Shown in pieces: positions 35,235-46,758 of a DNA stretch of 64,000 nt. Under the pieces are notes generated by a model that worked only from the letters and a program-made list of their open reading frames with translations, made no database searches and was not told where the DNA came from. This stretch comes from Rutstroemia sp. NJR-2017a BVV2 (taxonomy: Eukaryota; Ascomycota; Leotiomycetes; Helotiales; Rutstroemiaceae). Position 1 is the stretch's first letter. Every line of letters begins with the position of its first letter. Where the stretch lies: contig NJPS01000061.1 in the NCBI GenBank assembly GCA_002946415.1, positions 434,001 through 498,000 of the forward strand, written 5' to 3'. The position numbers and the translations under genes are program-made.

Positions 35235-36375
35235 ATGCTTCCCCGTCTCGCTCTCGCCCTTGGACTTGCCCAAGCTGTGGCCGCCACGAGCTGGAACAAA
35301 ACCTACGACTCTATCAACTATGGCGCATTCACCCAGACCGCAACTTACTCCATTGCGCAGGAATTAGGTTTCTTCTCGGCTTACGGGTTGAACGTCACAT
35401 ATCAACAAGTTCCTAACTCCACATACGCGGAACAACAGGTTCTCAGTGGCGGATACGATATCTTAACCTGGACTATTGACAACGCTGTCAACTTCCGTCT
35501 CAACTCCAACGTTCAATTGACCGTGCTGGGTCAGTTGGATCAAGGACCGGGTCTTGCGCTCGCCTCGGTTCCAAACATCACAAGTGTTCAGCAATTGAAA
35601 GGCAAGGCATTGATTGTCGACTCTGCAGTCAGTGGATACGCCTATCTTTTGCAAAAGATTTTAAGTCAATATGGTCTCTGGTTAGCCAATGGAGACTATT
35701 CCTTCACTGTAAGTGATCACCAACTCCTCTCGTTTTTGTACAGAAACTAACATCAATCAGGCTGTTGGAGGAACCAATGTTAGATACGCCGACTTGCTTG
35801 CAGGATCGCTCCCTAATGGAACCCCTGTCTATGCGACAATGCTTCTATACCCTTTCACTGCTGAGGGTCAGGTCTTACCCTCGGGCCAAGCACCCAATAT
35901 CCTCGCGGCCGTCTCCCAATTCGTCAGCCCAATCTCCTCGTCCGCCTTCACCACCAGCCAAGCCGCCCTTTCTGACCCCGCTAAAGTCGACAAACTTACC
36001 CGGTTCATGGCCGCCATGTACGCTGCAAACCTCTACTTGTTCCAAAATGGCAACCAACACTGCTCGATTGCCGCCATCCAAGCCGTCCTTGGTGTTTCAA
36101 AAGATGTTGCGAAACTCGAATACGCCGCAGCAACTGATTCCGTGACTGGTGAGGTTAGCACCAATGGAAACTTTACCGTCAACCAGAATGGTCTCCTCAA
36201 CGTCATTAATGTTCGATCGCAATTCAACGGATTCAGTAACCTTGCATCTTCTTACGATTTCGTTAGTGCGATTGTGCCAGGTGTTGGAAAGCTTATCGAT
36301 TACACAATTAGAGATGCCGCAGTAGCAGCCCTGAAATCTTCGCTTCTCCAGACCAAGTGCAAGAACCTCCCATAG
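35235..36375 (+). CDS. secreted solute-binding-fold protein, THI5/NMT1/SsuA-like, 362 aa
   Basis: Exons 35235-35708 and 35761-36375, with a 52-nt intron (GTAAGTG..ATCAATCAG). Residues 1-17 are a signal peptide (LALALGLAQAVAA). The mature protein has the periplasmic-binding-protein type II layout of the NMT1/THI5/SsuA group: a first lobe with TATYSIAQELGFFSAYGLNV and a STYAEQQVLSGGYDILTWT motif, then VLGQLDQGPGLALASVP, LKGKALIVDSAVSGYAYLLQ, and in exon 2 a second lobe with VGGTNVRYADLLAGSLPNGT and a helical end. Bacterial relatives bind taurine, aliphatic sulfonates or pyrimidine thiamine precursors for ABC import; yeast Thi5 is cytosolic and makes the thiamine pyrimidine. Here the signal peptide and sequons (NKT, NVT, NST, NIT) point to the extracellular side. 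It lacks the His/Cys cluster I would expect of Thi5, so a synthase role is unlikely. Confidence 0.75.
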
Positions 36376-38430
36376 GATGAGGACGCGGACGGGTGTCCAG
36401 CGGAAGAGGAGGATGAAGAATAATTTAACAGCGTCCCGAATGGTCGGCACCGATTCGTTACCTATAATGATGTATAATACTTCTTGTATATAGCTTTCAC
36501 CTACCTACCTCCCCAATTTGTATACGAATCCCTGATCATACCAAAATGAAGAAACCTACAACATGCTTTCATAATTTCAGCCTAAATTTCGAATGGGCTT
36601 GGTGTTTCGTGTAACGTACGCTGTCGAGATGAACATACCCCTGTTTCCCCACTTGATAGCGACAGCTAATTTCTGATGTTGGGACGAAATTACCCGAGGC
36701 GAAAATCTCCTCCCTCGGTAATGTAACCCAAAAAGATATTCCGACGTTGCTACAGTGTGATCCGGGAATTATTCCAATGCGACGTGGAGGCTCGGTTATG
36801 CAGCTTGAGTAGACATATACAGTACCGGTATTGACGACATGCGAATTATTGTTGCACAAACACAGCTACTGTATTGGTGTTTCACGCCGTAAGTCCGACC
36901 TAAACTCGCCGGCTCACCCTCCGCTAATGGTGCTCGGATGCCTTCCCTTCCCACACAACGGTCCAGAAGAACTAAATCCGGCAACTACTCCGCAAAGCTT
37001 TTTTTTCATTCTACAGTAAGTTTAGTGCAAAAAACGTCGCTTATCAAGCCTCCCTTTTAAGGCTGTGTGTGTCGGCGGAGTCGGTGTTCTTAAATCGGAC
37101 TAACAGACCATTCCCCATTATCGTAATGCACTAAGCAGAGACATTGAATTTTGTCAGATACAGAGGAGTAATCATCTATTGCATCACTCGAGAAAGGTAC
37201 TACCATGAACGGCTAGATTGTCCAGCTCCGTTATCAATTTCATCACACTCTCCACAACGGGTAATACCGTTTTGTTATTCTCGAAAGAAGGGGTTGATCA
37301 CAGGAAATTCTAATTCATCCCTGACCACGGATGACCACAAGTTAGACTTTCCGAGCAGCACATTCAGACTTTAAGTTCACTTGGCCGACGGCGCACCTGC
37401 TATCCGTACAATTGTTGCTCCTATTCGCATTCCCCCACGTGCGGTTCCGTCATCTTATCTGATAGCCCTCAAGCGAAACCCTCTTCCCTACCGTATTCAT
37501 GATAGACACGCCGCGAACACGAGCACACCAGCTCGGTGGCGGCGCCAGGGTATGTTTCGATACCAGGGACGACCTGGAAACCGGTGGAGCGCAGTGCCAC
37601 GAGGTCGAGAACGAACGCCTTCTGTCAGTCAGGGGGCCGGGGCCGGTCCGGTGGGGCCAACCAAGAAAGAAGGGTGGAACAGAAGAATCTTTTGCTCGAT
37701 CCTGCGCGCCTTTCAGGAGCGTTACGAAGTATACGGTATCGGGAGTATCCACCGCACCAAGTAAGCACTTACAGTAACACACCAACTCGAACTTGGAGAA
37801 ACGCAATGACCCAATGTGCTGGGTCCCGCTTCCCGCATACAGTCCTGTCCGTACTAAGTGTTTCTACTGCAACGGCCTTGCTCCTGCATACTCATTTCTT
37901 ACATTCCTCCTGTAGTTAAGCACTTCGGTAGAGCAAAAATGTATTGTTTTTCCGGGTGGATGTAACCCTATTTACACCCCAAAGGGTCCTGGTCGGAAAT
38001 TGGTCGAGCAAAAAAAATAGTTTGATTTCGCACTGCGATGCGTTCATCCCACTTTTCCTCCGTCTGCATCTTTGGCTCCATTTCGGTATTGGGTGCCGGA
38101 GGAGTGGACGCCCTGCTGCCATGCCCTGTCGCGTCCAAGCAAGGTACCTGATGGAGCGATGTGCCCGAAGTTGCATTTCGTAGCTTGCGTCGCGGGTTGC
38201 GGGCTGCGGTCGCTTTTCATATAGATAGATAGTTAGGAGACGCAGGGAAAGGAAAGGAAAGGAACAGAAAAAGAGATCGTCGTTCCTCTTCCCGCCCCTC
38301 CTTCTTGCAACTCTTAGGTCGGTTTGCAGCTGTATCCGGTCTGCTGCTTCACCGCACCGTTACCTACCCCATTTACGACGTTCGAGACCTTCGGTTTTCG
38401 TAAAGAAGGAACGTTTTCCTGGCGACGGGA
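36376..38430. other. 2-kb intergenic stretch without a supported gene
   Basis: Small overlapping frames around 37.4-37.9 kb have Arg/Pro/Gly-rich translations that look like chance reading of GC-rich DNA. A short ATAGATAGATAG run is at about 38221. Confidence 0.4.
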
Positions 38431-39922
38431 ATGTCGCCCATACTGCTGGCTGTTCGCGATGCTATCGATGAGGGACTCCCGAATCCGCGGGGTCAGCATC
38501 TGGCTACCTTGGCTATTGCTTTTGCATGTCTGTCGTTTGTTTTCGTGTGTGCGAGGTTAGCTACTCGCTACTTTATGCAGAAGTTTGGTCCTGATGATTA
38601 CTTGATTCTCCCTGCGCTGGTAAGCAGATGTTCAATGACGATACTAGCTTTCAGGAACTGATAAACGTTAGGTTCTGGCGTTGGTTATGGCGGTAACTTA
38701 CAACAAGGAAGCAGCGAATGGATTTGGTTTACATACTAAGGTACTTTGGATACTTCTAAGTGGTTCTGGGAGATTTTATCTGACGAGTGTTGTCCACAGC
38801 AAGTTAGTAAGGAACATAAGATAGAAGCCCTAAAGGTTAGTTAGTCTACAATCACTCTTCTAACTCATCCTTGCTGATATCGAGAAGTGGTTCTTCGCTG
38901 CACAATTGCTCTACAAAATAGCGACATGCTTAACCAAGCTCAGCATCTTGGCGTTCTACCTCCGTCTGTTTCCAACGAAGAGTTTCAAGATCGCCACTTA
39001 TATCATCGGCGCTGTATGTATCGCATACGCTTTTGCAGCTGTCTGTGAAACGATTTGGTCATGCAAGTATGTACATTTCCCAATTCGTCAAATTCATCTA
39101 CCGAAGTATCTTGGAGAGAAAATATACTAACATGTGTCTTTCAGTCCTATCGCCAAAAGTTGGGATAAGTCACTCGACGGGAAGTGCATTCCGATCGGGA
39201 ACGTATGGTATAGTACATCTGTACTGTCCATTGTAACGGATATGGCCATCATCATTCTACCTATCTACCAAATCCGCCGTCTCCAACTGCCAATGTCTCA
39301 AAAAGTCGGATTGTGTCTCCTATTCAGCTTGGGACTCTTGTAAGCAGCCCCCTTCCACCCCCCTCAATCATCAAGCCTTACTAACTCTCCCCCAGCGTCG
39401 TAGCCTGTACCGTCGTCCGCATGGCCACCGTCGGCCCCGCCGTCAGCGCCACAGATACCATGTGTATGTCCTCCCTTTCCCCCCCTCTCCCCAACCATAA
39501 ACACTAACCCCCATCCCCCAGACTACCAAGCCACATCCAACTCCTGGACCTTCCTCGAAACCAACATCGGCATAATCTGCGCCTGCCTCCCGGTTCTCAA
39601 AGCCCCCATCATCAAATTCTTCCCCTGGCTCATGCGCAACAAATCCAGTCCCAGCGCGTACGCCTACGGCTTCTCGCGCGACCAGTACACGAAAAAGGAC
39701 ATCATCCCCAGTCACAACGGCAGCGTGATGGACTGCGAGCGCGAAGCGCAGTTCCGGCAGTCGAAGATGGGGGAACATGCGAATGCGAGTGATGAGGAGT
39801 TTATTCTTGAGGAGATGAATTCTGAGGGGGGCGTGAGGAAGACGACGGAGATTAATGTTACTTATGAGGCGATGAGTATGAAGGGAGGGAAGGGAGGGAA
39901 GACGAAGGGGATAGAGGGGTGA
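38431..39922 (+). CDS. PTH11-like seven-transmembrane (fungal rhodopsin-domain) protein, 379 aa
   Basis: Seven exons: 38431-38619, 38672-38740, 38800-38835, 38885-39066, 39145-39339, 39396-39463, 39522-39922; all phases agree. Seven hydrophobic spans are visible, with family features: TM1 followed by ARLATRYF, GPDDYLILPAL at TM2, KWFFAAQLLYKIATCLTKLSILAFYLRLFP around TM3, a CNPIAKSWD loop (the CxP..xxWD motif), SVLSIVTDMAIIILPIYQIRRLQLP, then TM6-7 ending TNIGIICACLPVLKAP. The cytosolic tail is charged and Gly/Lys-rich. Related proteins include Magnaporthe Pth11, a plasma-membrane receptor sensing host-surface cues; most family members are uncharacterised and lack the CFEM domain, as does this one. 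Receptor function is therefore inference. Confidence 0.85.
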
Positions 39923-40985
39923 GAGGAATTTCTTTGGATGGGTTGGGTGGGTTTGACTTGTTGTTATTTGGCGAGGGAGTTCGATGCTGCCGTAGGGGGA
40001 AAAGGCTTTTATGATGAGCGTTCTTTTGTATATTTTATGAGAGATGATGATATTTTGTATAATGTGTTATTTAATGCTGCATCGAGCATGCAGCGAAGAC
40101 ACCAGCATTTGGTCCTGGAATTCACTTCCTATCTTCATTGATCGCCCAAAAGTACAAGATTCGAATACAGCGAGAACTGGGAAGACGCACGCAAGAACCA
40201 GGTGTCCTCCTTCCTAGAAGTACCCGGCACAAGCAACCACTCCGTATCCTATTTTCGAGCCCCTTAATCCACGCTCACTCCTGAGGTTATCCCTTACACC
40301 TAAATCGCTTATCATCCTTTCCCCTGCATTCCAAAACAACACTCATACGACTGGGGCCATCCATGATCAATCTCCTCCACCAACTGCTCTCTCTCACCCA
40401 GTATACCCATCCCAACAACGCAACGCCCCTCACAACTTCGATAAACTGATCTCATCACCCAATATCCAATACACAACCCACAACTCCAAGCGAGAGTATC
40501 TCATCCTTCTCAGAACATAAATCCACCAATTCGGGAGCCAAACAAAGCCGCTGGTAGTTCCAGCTTAAGATATCTCTATATAACAACAAGCATTATTGCC
40601 TCTCTTGAACAAATCTTACCACTTGGCACACAAGTTCATCAACTATTTCCTTTCCGCAATCCATCCACGGTTCCTCCGTCTGCACACAGAGGGAGGTGGT
40701 GGTGTTTGTTGTTATCCGCATTCTTCATATCATGTATTATGAGCAGCGACAGTAAAGATCTCCGGCAAATTGCAAGTCTCAATAAATCATCAACCTACTT
40801 CATTTCATTATCTCTAACACTATCTAATAAATCCACGCATAAATTCATTTTCCGCTGCTTTTCCCACGCCCGCAAACGCTATCCATCGACCCTCAAATCT
40901 CAACTCTGCGAAATTAAATCGTTACATCTTCTCTAAAAGAAGCCATCACATATTTCGGACGGCATCTGAGGATTGTTCCGCGCGA
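39923..40985. other. intergenic between convergent genes
   Basis: No gene seen. AT-rich and pyrimidine-rich; ORF 40706-40936 has no support. Confidence 0.4.
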
Positions 40986-41744
40986 TTAATTCTCTGTGTT
41001 GGCTTTCTTCTTTTCGTCAGCCTTTTCTGGAACTGATTTTCTGTATTGGTGGAGTTTGTCATCTTTTCCCTTCCCGCTGTGTGAGTCGTCTTTCTCTGTG
41101 CTGGGAGCTTTGTGGTGATGTTTATGTTCTTTTTTAGGCTCTTTCGCCTGCTTGTCACTCTCCCCCTCGCTCTTCCATCCATTCTCCTTATCATTCCTCT
41201 TACTGCTCTTCTTTTCATTCTTCTTCTTCTTCTTCTTTTCACTCTCCTCTTCACTCTCCTCTTCACTCTCCTCATCCCTCTCCTCATCACTCTCCTCCCC
41301 ACTCTCCTCCCGTTCCATCTGAATTTTGTTAAGCTGACCAACAGACCACGTCAGCTGATCCATCCTCCGTTGAGCACGCTCGAAATCAGCCCTCAAAATA
41401 TCCATACAATTAACGCGAGCATGAACCAAGTAAAAAAAATCGGCAATCTTCTGAAACAACAGGTCGTTAAGCAGCTCTTGGCGGCGAAGTCGGTCATCGG
41501 ACTCCAAGCTTAGGGGAGATTGAAATGCAGTGGGCAGGTTGGAGTAGAAGTCGAAGATTCGAGGATTGGGTGGGCCTGCTTGTGTTTGAGGAGCGGCCGA
41601 GGAGGGATCGTTTGAGAGGAATGAATTAGCGGGTTGGTGCGTGAGCGGAGGTTGCGGTGATGCATGTTCGGTTTCGGTGCGTGAAGCGCGGGAGTCAACG
41701 GGGATGTGGTCGGGTATGTCGAGGGCATTTTCATAAGTACCCAT
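40986..41744 (-). CDS. hypothetical protein with Glu/Lys/Ser low-complexity C-terminus, 252 aa
   Basis: Uninterrupted ORF from the ATG at 41744. Residues 1-65 are Pro/Ser-rich and disordered. Residues about 75-145 form an ordered, probably helical domain (RIFDFYSNLPTAFQSPL, then RRQELLNDLLFQKIADFFYL, with Cys113, ending MDQLTWSVGQLNKIQ). The remainder is a run of EES repeats followed by KKKKKK, a Lys/Glu region, HKHHH and more Lys, resembling nuclear localisation and acidic histone-contacting tails. Function unknown; a nuclear location is a guess from composition. The sense strand is GAA/AAG-rich, so the opposite strand shows a spurious long Leu/Phe frame. Confidence 0.6.
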   Translation of the reverse strand: MGTYENALDIPDHIPVDSRASRTETEHASPQPPLTHQPANSFLSNDPSSAAPQTQAGPPNPRIFDFYSNLPTAFQSPLSLESDDRLRRQELLNDLLFQKIADFFYLVHARVNCMDILRADFERAQRRMDQLTWSVGQLNKIQMEREESGEESDEERDEESEEESEEESEKKKKKKNEKKSSKRNDKENGWKSEGESDKQAKEPKKEHKHHHKAPSTEKDDSHSGKGKDDKLHQYRKSVPEKADEKKKANTEN

Positions 41745-43654
41745 TTCGAATTTGGAGACGAATCATTTGTAGGAATGTGGATTGTAGCAGTAAAGTCATT
41801 CCTTTTGTAGTGTAAGTATGAAGTTCTTAATGTAGAAAGTTGGGGATTGTGCTAGGAAGAACTTGGTTGAGGCTTTGAGGTCTTTAAATACTTCTTTTGC
41901 TGGTGCGAATGTGTGTGTATGTGTGAATCAACTGATTGTATTTTGAGAGAGAGGTTGATGATTTGAATGAGAAATGTGCTTGTTTGATTCATCATCGCGA
42001 TACATTCAGAGAGCTAGAGAAAGAAGGGGTGTGAACCTGCCCATGGCATGTTAACAACCTCATGTAAAACGCATCCATATCTTGCCTCACAACTCATCCA
42101 GAGCTACCCTGCCGATAGAAGCCTGAAGACACTCACAAATGCATGGAATCTCACGTCGTACGAACAACAGGCTCCTTGCTTTGCTCTATGACGGTAAATC
42201 TTCATGCCTCATTCTGACTGCAGTGTGACGATCATGAATTTTTGTGCAAATATCCTTTGTGCAGTAGACCGTGAAGAACTTCCATTCACAGCTTATCCTG
42301 ACGTCGTAAGGAAAGTGGGAAGATGTATGAAATGGAGTCAAGCAGAACGTTCATTCACAGCCCGTCCCAACTACAATCTAAAGCAGCACCACCAAAATGG
42401 GTTGGTGCACCCTGCGTCATGCAGTAACACAACACAGCCAGCCACGTTGCACCCAAGCTACACAGGGCTGAAAGGCTGTACGACACCACTCGGCCTGGCA
42501 CGAATTCCTTCTCGGTTGATCGATCATGTTTGGCATCTTGCAGGTAATGATCTCCTCCCGTAATCGGTACAATATATGCGGTGTAGCCACCACCAGGCAA
42601 AGATTTAAAAGACCGCGGCCCTTTATGTGGCTCTTGCAGAGGAATAGAATAGGTATTGCCTCGCGGATTCTGAAGCCGGGCAGGGAAGAGATAACTAGGT
42701 GGCGTTTGATTGGGTTGGGTTGAGTTGGGTTGGGGGAAGAGTATTGGAGAAAAGGGGGACGGAAAGAAAGAAGCTTATAATACAGACAGAGACAGAGACA
42801 GTGGTGCAGGCTTGCAGCAGATACAGTACATAGGTACGTACCTACGCAGACCGTAAGTTCCTGGTATAAGATTAACGGGAAGGCGCAATATAACAAGCTG
42901 GTTGCGCCATTTGCTGGAATTCACTGGATTTTGTATTGTAACTACGTGGAAGCAACTGATTCCATCAATCAATTGCTCGTCCCATTGCATTATACCATTC
43001 TGCTGCCATAAGACACCATTGCCTGGGATGGAAGCACAAACGAAGACGGGGTTTCGCTCCTCCATCAACATTGCGGCTGAGGAACGGGAGCATAATAAGG
43101 AGAATTTGATACTGGCTGCTGGACAAGAAGTACAAACCGAGGGAAAATCAAACATCCAATTATCGCTGGAGAGGTGGAATTGTTGTGCGAGTATGAACGG
43201 ATTGAAGATCGCTACCAACAAAATGGATGTCCTTGATCTTGCACATGTCGAGAATGTGCTTGGTGATACGCATGCGAATGCGACGATTGTTGATGGTGAC
43301 GAGAAGCAGCTTCTGGAGGCGGCGATTCTGGACGAAGAGAGTGATGATACTGAGACTGAAAGCGATGGTGAGTGATTATTTCCTGTGTTCTGTATCCTCC
43401 TTGGCCATGTTCCGCATTGTTTCTTTCACGATGCCAAATATCCGCCTCAATTGCTTTTCGTTTGTCATAATGTATATTTCACGATGAGGATGTCGCACCT
43501 CGACTAGCATTCATTCATCCCCAGCAAATGCAACGGGAGATCCTCGCGAAAGCTACGTCAGGGTAGCTCTACCTAGCTTCCAGAACAGTCAAACCCTTGA
43601 CAAATCACACTTGTCTAGCACCTCCCTCGACATTCCGCAACTCGAAAGGGAAAG
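41745..43654. other. intergenic region with one doubtful small ORF and short repeats
   Basis: Contains a TTGGG-type pentamer run (about 42706-42735), a GACAGA run and a perfect 14-bp palindrome at 42831-42844. No confident gene, except the possible ORF at 43028-43375. Confidence 0.4.
43028..43375 (+). CDS. doubtful acidic small protein, 115 aa
   Basis: Open frame from the ATG at 43028 with hydrophilic sequence and a strongly acidic end (EESDDTETESDGE). The stop overlaps a GTGAGT donor (at about 43370), so the frame could splice onward; I could not find a matching second exon. An upstream in-frame ATG at 42902 adds 42 less plausible residues. No family recognised. Confidence 0.3.
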   Translation: MEAQTKTGFRSSINIAAEEREHNKENLILAAGQEVQTEGKSNIQLSLERWNCCASMNGLKIATNKMDVLDLAHVENVLGDTHANATIVDGDEKQLLEAAILDEESDDTETESDGE

Positions 43655-46600
43655 ATGACTTCAATTTTTGGTTCCAGGAGTTTATCACAGTCGCAAAGCT
43701 CACAGAACACAAACACAACATCGCCCTCAGCTAACAATAACACCACCCTAGCATCCAGCACCGAAGATGAATTCGAAAGCGAAGAAAACCCCCCTCTAAC
43801 CCAAATCCAATCGCTCGAACCCCGCTCCAACAATCGAACTGCAAGCTCCGACGATGAGTTCTCGAATCGACCGCAACTCGCACATCATTTACAAAACGAT
43901 AGCTCCATCCTAGCGCTCGCAGTTGGAGATCGTTACATATACGCCGGCACACAAGATGGAGAAATCATAGCCTGGTCCCTCGCATCCTTCGAATTGGTAA
44001 CTCGACTGCAAGCACATACACGATCTGTACTATCTCTCTTCCTATCAGCCGACCGCAAATTGCTCTTCTCTTCGGCGGGCGATGCGATCGTAAATGCATG
44101 GTGCCCCACCACTTTGCAGCGAAAATACCATATCTACAGCACGTACGATGTGGGCGATGTCTTCAGCGTTGCATATTCTTCTCAGTTCGAGACGGTATAT
44201 CTCGGTGCGCAAAATACAAGCATACAATGGTGCAGTTTAAAGGACTCCACCGCACGCCCGACGCCAAATCCCGAGCGCCATCCAGATAGGAGGAATCATC
44301 GCTTCTTCGACAGTGTGCAGCATGGAGGGACGTCGACGCCGAGACCGCAGCCGATGAGTAGGAGTGGTGCGGAGCAGGGAGATATTCTAGAGATCGATAA
44401 GGCGCATATGAGACAGTATGCGCATTTTGGTTATGTCTATTGCATGTTGATGGTGAGGAATGTTTGCCGGTTGGTGGATGCGGACGAGGATATGTTGATT
44501 AGTGGGGGAGGGGACGGCACGATTAAGTTGTGGCAGTTGTCAAATGATGCCGAAGTGGGAATCACGGAGATTGCGAAGCTCGGGGAAGACGATGCGGAGT
44601 CCGTTCTGTCATTGGCGGTCGATGGATCGTTCCTTTATAGTAGTAAATTGGAGGGGGTGATTGAATTGTGGGATTTGGACACTAAGCAGAAGTTGAGGGT
44701 TATCAGAGCGCATAAGGGAGACGTCATGACTTTGCAGATGGGCTGGGGATATCTCTGGAGTGGTGGCTCTACTGGTCATGCCAGAGTAAGTTTTTTTAAA
44801 TATGGATGGGATGCAGAAGCTAATCTCCTGCAGAAATATAGCACAGTACAATACGGGCAATACAAAAGCTCGTCCAACTTCAGCCAGAAATACCAATGCG
44901 TCAACCGATGGAGAGCGCATGATGGACGAATTCTTGCATCCGCAGTTACTACCTACAACGGCCAGCAATTCTATATCACAGGAGCAAATGACAATTCAGT
45001 CTCGATTTGGGACATTACTGGCTGTGATACTGGAGCCTACAAGAATGAAGACGTTCAGGAAAACCAGTTGGTCAAGTCTCTGCAAGAATTCGTGGCTTTC
45101 AAGACCATTTCATCTCGACCAGATCACGCTGAGGATTGTCGACGTGGGGCTACTTTCCTTCGAACACTTTTCAAGAAGCATGGAGCGGTGACTGAGATGT
45201 TGACTACTGAGGATCATCATAATCCTATTGTTTATGCTAAGTTCAAGGGTAATCCTAAGACTGCTGGAGAAAGAAAGAAGATTCTTTTCTATGGCCATTG
45301 TAAGTCTTGAAGTTCTAGGTGTTTGGGTTTACATTAACTGGTATGGTAGACGATGTGGTTCCTGCGGACGACAAACAGAAGAAATGGATTATTGACCCCT
45401 TCCAGATGAAAGGTGTCAATGGTTATCTTTATGGTCGGGGAGTCTCAGATAACAAGGGTCCCATCATGGCAGCACTTTACGGAGTCGTCGACCTTGTGCA
45501 TGAAAAGGCTCTTGATTCAGATATCACTTTCCTTATCGAGGGCGAGGAAGAATCTGGTTCCCGTGGATTCAAAGATGCTGTTCGAAGATATAAAGACTTG
45601 ATTGGCGATATCGACTACATCATTCTCGCTAATAGTTACTGGCTAGACGATGAGGTACCTTGCTTAACGTATGGCCTTCGTGGTGTTCTTCATGCAACCG
45701 TCAAAGTCAATAGCAAACATCCAGATGTACACAGTGGTGTAGATGGAAGTTTCATGATGGACGAGCCATTATTCGACCTCACAGCCATTCTTGCCAAGCT
45801 AAAAGGTCTTCATAACCGGATCCTCATTCCTGGATTCTACGATGACATCTTACCATTAACTGAAGCCGAAGAAGCTCGTTACGACGACATCGTATCCACA
45901 CTTCTTCGTCGCAACCCCGAACTCGGGCCAGCTGATAACCTCAAAGCTTCCATCATGGCCCGATGGAGAGAGCCCAATCTCACAGTCCACCGATACAAAG
46001 TATCCGGACCCGACGGCTCCCTCGTATCTTCGCACGCCAGCGCCGCCATCTCCCTCCGTCTCGTCCCCAACCAAGAAGTCGACGACGTAATCCAATCCCT
46101 CACCAAATTCCTCCACGACGCCTTCGCCACCCTCGACACCCACAACCAGCTCACCGTTACCATCGACAACCAAGCCGACGCCTGGCTCGGCGATCCCGAA
46201 AACGAAATCTTCCGCACCCTCGAAGAAGCCATCATGGAAGTATGGGGTCCCATCACAGACCACACGCGCCGGTCGAGCGTCCCCGGGCCGAAAACTCACC
46301 ACACGCCTAAACAATCTATCTCCTCCTCGCCTACTATCTCCTCTCCAAGTCTCAAGCCTGAACCTACGACTAGTACAACGCTGTCCAATGGCAGCGATCA
46401 TACTTCCCTAGCAGCCACACCGCTGAGTCTTAGCGATGATGCGAAGGAGCAGGAAGACAAGGAACATGCGAATCCGAAGAGGTTGGGCAGGAAACCCCTG
46501 TATATTAGAGAGGGCGGGAGTATTCCCAGTATCCGCTTCTTGGAAAAGGAGTTTGGGGCGCCGGCGGCGCACTTGCCGTGTGGACAGGCGAGCGATTCGG

Positions 46601-46758
46601 CGCATTTGGGTAAGTTTTTGGTCTTTTGTTTTAAGAAGGGAAGATATGTGCTGTGCTAACGGAGTGAAATTACAGATAATGAACGGATTAGAGTCAATAA
46701 TCTCTATAATAGCCGACAGATCTTTAGGAAGGTGTTTAGGGAGTTGCCGAGGAAATGA
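43655..46758 (+). CDS. DUG2: Dug2-like WD40 + M20 metallopeptidase (glutathione-degrading GATase complex subunit), 979 aa
   Basis: Exons 43655-44785, 44834-45299, 45350-46609, 46676-46758. The 48-nt first intron (GTAAGT..CTGCAG) is stop-free and in frame. The N-terminal 60 residues are disordered; then WD40 repeats (about 75-440, such as IYAGTQDGEIIAWSLASF, LISGGGDGTIKLWQLS, YITGANDNSVSIWDITG). An M20 peptidase domain follows, with metal ligands in FYGHYDVVPAD, GRGVSDNKGPI, EGEEESGSRGF and the closing SDSAHL/DNERIRVNNLY segment split by the last intron. A Ser/Thr/Pro-rich insert (about 820-895) interrupts the peptidase near its end. This WD40-M20 order is diagnostic of yeast Dug2, which with the glutaminase-like Dug3 cleaves the gamma-glutamyl bond of glutathione in the cytosol. 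No Dug3 lies in this window. Confidence 0.9.

Noticed and set aside
41112..41513. Leu/Phe-rich plus-strand ORF resembling a membrane protein
   Set aside because: Antisense of the Glu/Lys-rich minus-strand gene.
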